From positions 62,001 through 126,000 of the forward strand of contig CAMVCZ010000003.1 in assembly GCA_947166105.1 (NCBI GenBank): a stretch of DNA of 64,000 bases, written 5' to 3'. The first letter of the stretch is position 1, and every line of letters starts with the position of its first letter. The DNA comes from an uncultured Bacteroidales bacterium. Its GTDB lineage: Bacteria > Bacteroidota > Bacteroidia > Bacteroidales > F082. Shown here in pieces: positions 62,172 to 64,000 of this stretch. The notes beneath the pieces are model-generated. The model was not told where the DNA came from. It ran no database searches and saw only the letters and a program-made list of their open reading frames with translations. Position numbers and translations under genes: made by a program.

Positions 62172-62942
62172 ATGAAAACCAAACAAGAGATAGTTGAAAA
62201 CTGGCTGCCGCGCTATACGGGCTTGCCGTTGGACCAGTTCGGGAAATACATCCTGCTGACCAATTTCCAGAATTATGTCGACCGTTTCGCCGAATGGCAA
62301 GGCGTTGAGGTGGTTGGCCGCGACAAATCGATGCCCTGTGCCACCGATGGCGAAATCACCATCATCAATTTCAGCATGGGCAGTGCCAACGCTGCTACGA
62401 TTATGGACTTGCTGGTTGCCGTGAAGCCCAAGGCTGTATTGTTTCTTGGCAAGTGCGGAGGTATCAAGAGAATCAACAGGGTTGGCGACTTGATTTTGCC
62501 CATCGCCGCTATCCGTGGCGAGGGTACTTCAAACGACTATTTTCCGCCCGAAGTGCCTGCGCTGCCGGCATTCAGTCTCGAAAAAGCCATCTCCACCACC
62601 ATCCGCGACTATGGCCGCGACTATTGGACGGGCACGGTCTATACCACCAACCGTCGCGTTTGGGAACACGACGACAATTTCAAGGACTACCTCCGCAAAA
62701 TCCGCTGCATGGCGGTCGATATGGAAACAGCCACCATTTTCATGGTCGGGTTCCACAACGAAATCCCGACGGGCGCGTTGCTTTTGGTGTCCGACAACCC
62801 CATGGTGCCCGAAGGTGTCAAGACCGAGGAGAGCGACAAGCACGTTAGCAAGAACTTCGTCGGCGAGCATCTGCGCATTGGCATCGACTCACTACGGCAA
62901 CTTATTAATAATGGTATCACCGTCAAGCACTTGAAGTTCTGA
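62172..62942 (+). CDS. AMP nucleosidase
   Basis: A 256-residue nucleoside phosphorylase-like enzyme that splits AMP into adenine and ribose 5-phosphate. The short form common in Bacteroidota, without the extra N-terminal domain of E. coli Amn. Features: ITIINFSMGSANAATIMD, VLFLGKCGGIKRIN, VDMETATIFMVGF and LLLVSDNPMVPEG. TATTTTTG (62145-62152) is the promoter box. Its TGA overlaps the next ATG by one base. Confidence 0.9.
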   Translation: MKTKQEIVENWLPRYTGLPLDQFGKYILLTNFQNYVDRFAEWQGVEVVGRDKSMPCATDGEITIINFSMGSANAATIMDLLVAVKPKAVLFLGKCGGIKRINRVGDLILPIAAIRGEGTSNDYFPPEVPALPAFSLEKAISTTIRDYGRDYWTGTVYTTNRRVWEHDDNFKDYLRKIRCMAVDMETATIFMVGFHNEIPTGALLLVSDNPMVPEGVKTEESDKHVSKNFVGEHLRIGIDSLRQLINNGITVKHLKF

Positions 62943-63943
62943 TGACTTACGAACAGATTCTTTCCGAAATCCACAAGAAGAACTTCGCGCCCATCTATTT
63001 CCTGACGGGCGACGAGCCGTATTTCATCGACATGATTTCGGATAGCATCGAAAACGAAGCCTTGGACGAGGCCGACCGCGCTTTCAACCAAATCGTACTG
63101 TATGGCCGCGACGTGGATGTGGAAACCATCGCCAACCACGCCCGCAGCTTCCCGATGATGGGCGAGCGCATGGTGGTCATCGTCAAAGAAGCGCAGGATG
63201 TGAAGAACTTGGAGAATTTCGAGGCCTATCTCGACACCATTCCCGAAACCACACTGCTCGTTTTCGTCTATAAATACAAGAAGTTCGACAAGCGCAAGAC
63301 TTTGGCCAAGAAGATTGACAAGAAGGGCGTTTGGTTCGAGTCGAAGAAACTGTACGACAGCAACATACCCGGATGGATTCAGAATTACCTGAAGGCTGAC
63401 GGTTACGGCATCACGCCGAAGGCAACGCAGATGTTGGCCGATTTCCTCGGCACCGACCTCCACAAAATCGCCAACGAACTGAAGAAACTCACCATCGCCT
63501 TGCCCAAAAACAAGAGCATCGACGATGCCGACGTGGAGCGCAACATTGGCATTTCCAAGGACTTCAACGTGTTCGAGTTGCAGAACGCCATCGGTAGCCG
63601 CGACGTGCTGAAAGCCAACCGCATCGTGAACTATTTCGGCGACAACGGCAAGGACAATCCTCTGTTGGTCACGGCGATAACGCTTTACGGCTATTTCACG
63701 AAGATTCTCAAACTGCATTTTGCCACCGACAAGTCGCAAGGGGCTTTGGCGAGTGTGTTGGGTGTGAATCCTTATTTCGTCAAGGATTACCAAGTGGCCG
63801 CCCGCAACTACCCACCCGGAGCCTGCATCCGCTGCATTTCCATCCTCCGCGAGTTCGACATGAAGTCGAAGGGCTACGATAGTGGCGAGGTGAGCGAGAA
63901 GGATTTGTATAGGGAGATGATTTTTAAACTAATGCATTGTTGA
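62942..63943 (+). CDS. holA: DNA polymerase III subunit delta
   Basis: A 333-residue clamp-loader subunit. Start MTYEQILSEIHKKNFAPIYF and LTGDEPYFIDMISD are typical of HolA, as are TLLVFVYKYKKFDKRKTLAKK and IGISKDFNVFELQNAIG. The DALA: N-terminal AAA-like domains and a C-terminal collar helix bundle. The product opens the sliding clamp. Coupled to AMP nucleosidase by a one-base overlap. Confidence 0.94.
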   Translation: MTYEQILSEIHKKNFAPIYFLTGDEPYFIDMISDSIENEALDEADRAFNQIVLYGRDVDVETIANHARSFPMMGERMVVIVKEAQDVKNLENFEAYLDTIPETTLLVFVYKYKKFDKRKTLAKKIDKKGVWFESKKLYDSNIPGWIQNYLKADGYGITPKATQMLADFLGTDLHKIANELKKLTIALPKNKSIDDADVERNIGISKDFNVFELQNAIGSRDVLKANRIVNYFGDNGKDNPLLVTAITLYGYFTKILKLHFATDKSQGALASVLGVNPYFVKDYQVAARNYPPGACIRCISILREFDMKSKGYDSGEVSEKDLYREMIFKLMHC

Positions 63944-63948
63944 ATCGG

Positions 63949-63970
63949 CCCTTCGACGGGCTCAGGGACC
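63949..63970 (+). repeat. intergenic REP-like motif
   Basis: CCCTTCGACGGGCTCAGGGACC, the intergenic form of the motif also found inside coding sequences at 7324-7343 and 19752-19772. Confidence 0.5.
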
Positions 63971-63977
63971 TTGACTT

Positions 63978-64000
63978 ATGAGAATTGTAGCACAAAGAGT
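63978..64000 (+). CDS. dtd: D-aminoacyl-tRNA deacylase, 3'-truncated by the window edge
   Basis: ATG at 63978 begins MRIVAQR followed by a Val/other codon cut by the edge. MRxVxQRV is the classic first line of D-aminoacyl-tRNA deacylase. Only seven full codons are visible, so the call rests on this motif and on the reading frame alone. Confidence 0.55.

Overview
The window looks like chromosomal DNA of an uncultured-type Bacteroidales (Bacteroidota). Evidence: many genes sit just downstream of the Bacteroidota -7 promoter box TAnnTTTG and lack Shine-Dalgarno leaders; two secreted proteins end in type IX secretion (T9SS) sorting domains; there is a serine-palmitoyltransferase sphingolipid operon, an A/V-type ATPase in the E-DUF2764-A-B-D-I-K order, a tricorn-like peptidase, a DUF2723 membrane glycosyltransferase-like protein and a CsgG/DUF4810/DUF799 lipoprotein set.

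Layout. 1-4.6 kb: right part of a tightly coupled defence-type operon (DEAD/DEAH helicase, 79-aa protein, SMC/DndD-like ATPase, a protein resembling Dnd-system-associated protein 4), followed by a convergent RhuM-type gene. 5.5-13.2 kb: tricorn-like peptidase, AAA/PD-(D/E)XK protein, GH20 hexosaminidase. 13.2-14.0 kb: zeta-like kinase with a small coupled partner (toxin-antitoxin candidate). 14.1-19.0 kb: CutC, GH2 beta-mannosidase lipoprotein, and a GIN-head/beta-barrel protein, with two inverted copies of an 87-88 bp palindromic element between them. 19.1-22.2 kb: ECF sigma/anti-sigma pair, NYN-domain gene behind a terminator-like leader, lgt. 22.3-25.6 kb: two T9SS cargo proteins. 25.6-31.2 kb: DUF2723 protein and the CsgG lipoprotein operon.

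31.3-36.5 kb: tRNA-Gln, hairpin-rich leader, rimP-nusA-infB. 36.5-42.6 kb: a five-unit 22-bp repeat array in front of an AAA/DUF4143 gene, a transglutaminase-like lipoprotein, der, and an S4-domain protein. 42.6-51.5 kb: the A/V-ATPase operon on the minus strand, interrupted between the DUF2764 gene and atpA by a satD-DUF3307 pair carrying its own array of ~29-bp-spaced dyad operators. The K subunit keeps all five Na+-binding residues known from Enterococcus NtpK. 51.5-58.5 kb: FISUMP-type secreted protein, sphingolipid operon (GNAT-like protein, SPT, SDR), acyl-CoA carboxylase beta subunit and a DUF1295 protein. 58.5-64 kb: rlmN, a remnant-rich gap with a candidate small RNA and two gene fragments, a serine hydrolase, a LuxR-type regulator, AMP nucleosidase, holA and the first codons of dtd.

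The most promising places for something new are the left-edge defence cassette, the SatD-DUF3307 insertion with its operator array, the terminator-like leader of the NYN gene, and the 22-bp array of the AAA/DUF4143 gene. All function calls come from reading translated sequence and motifs; no database search was run.
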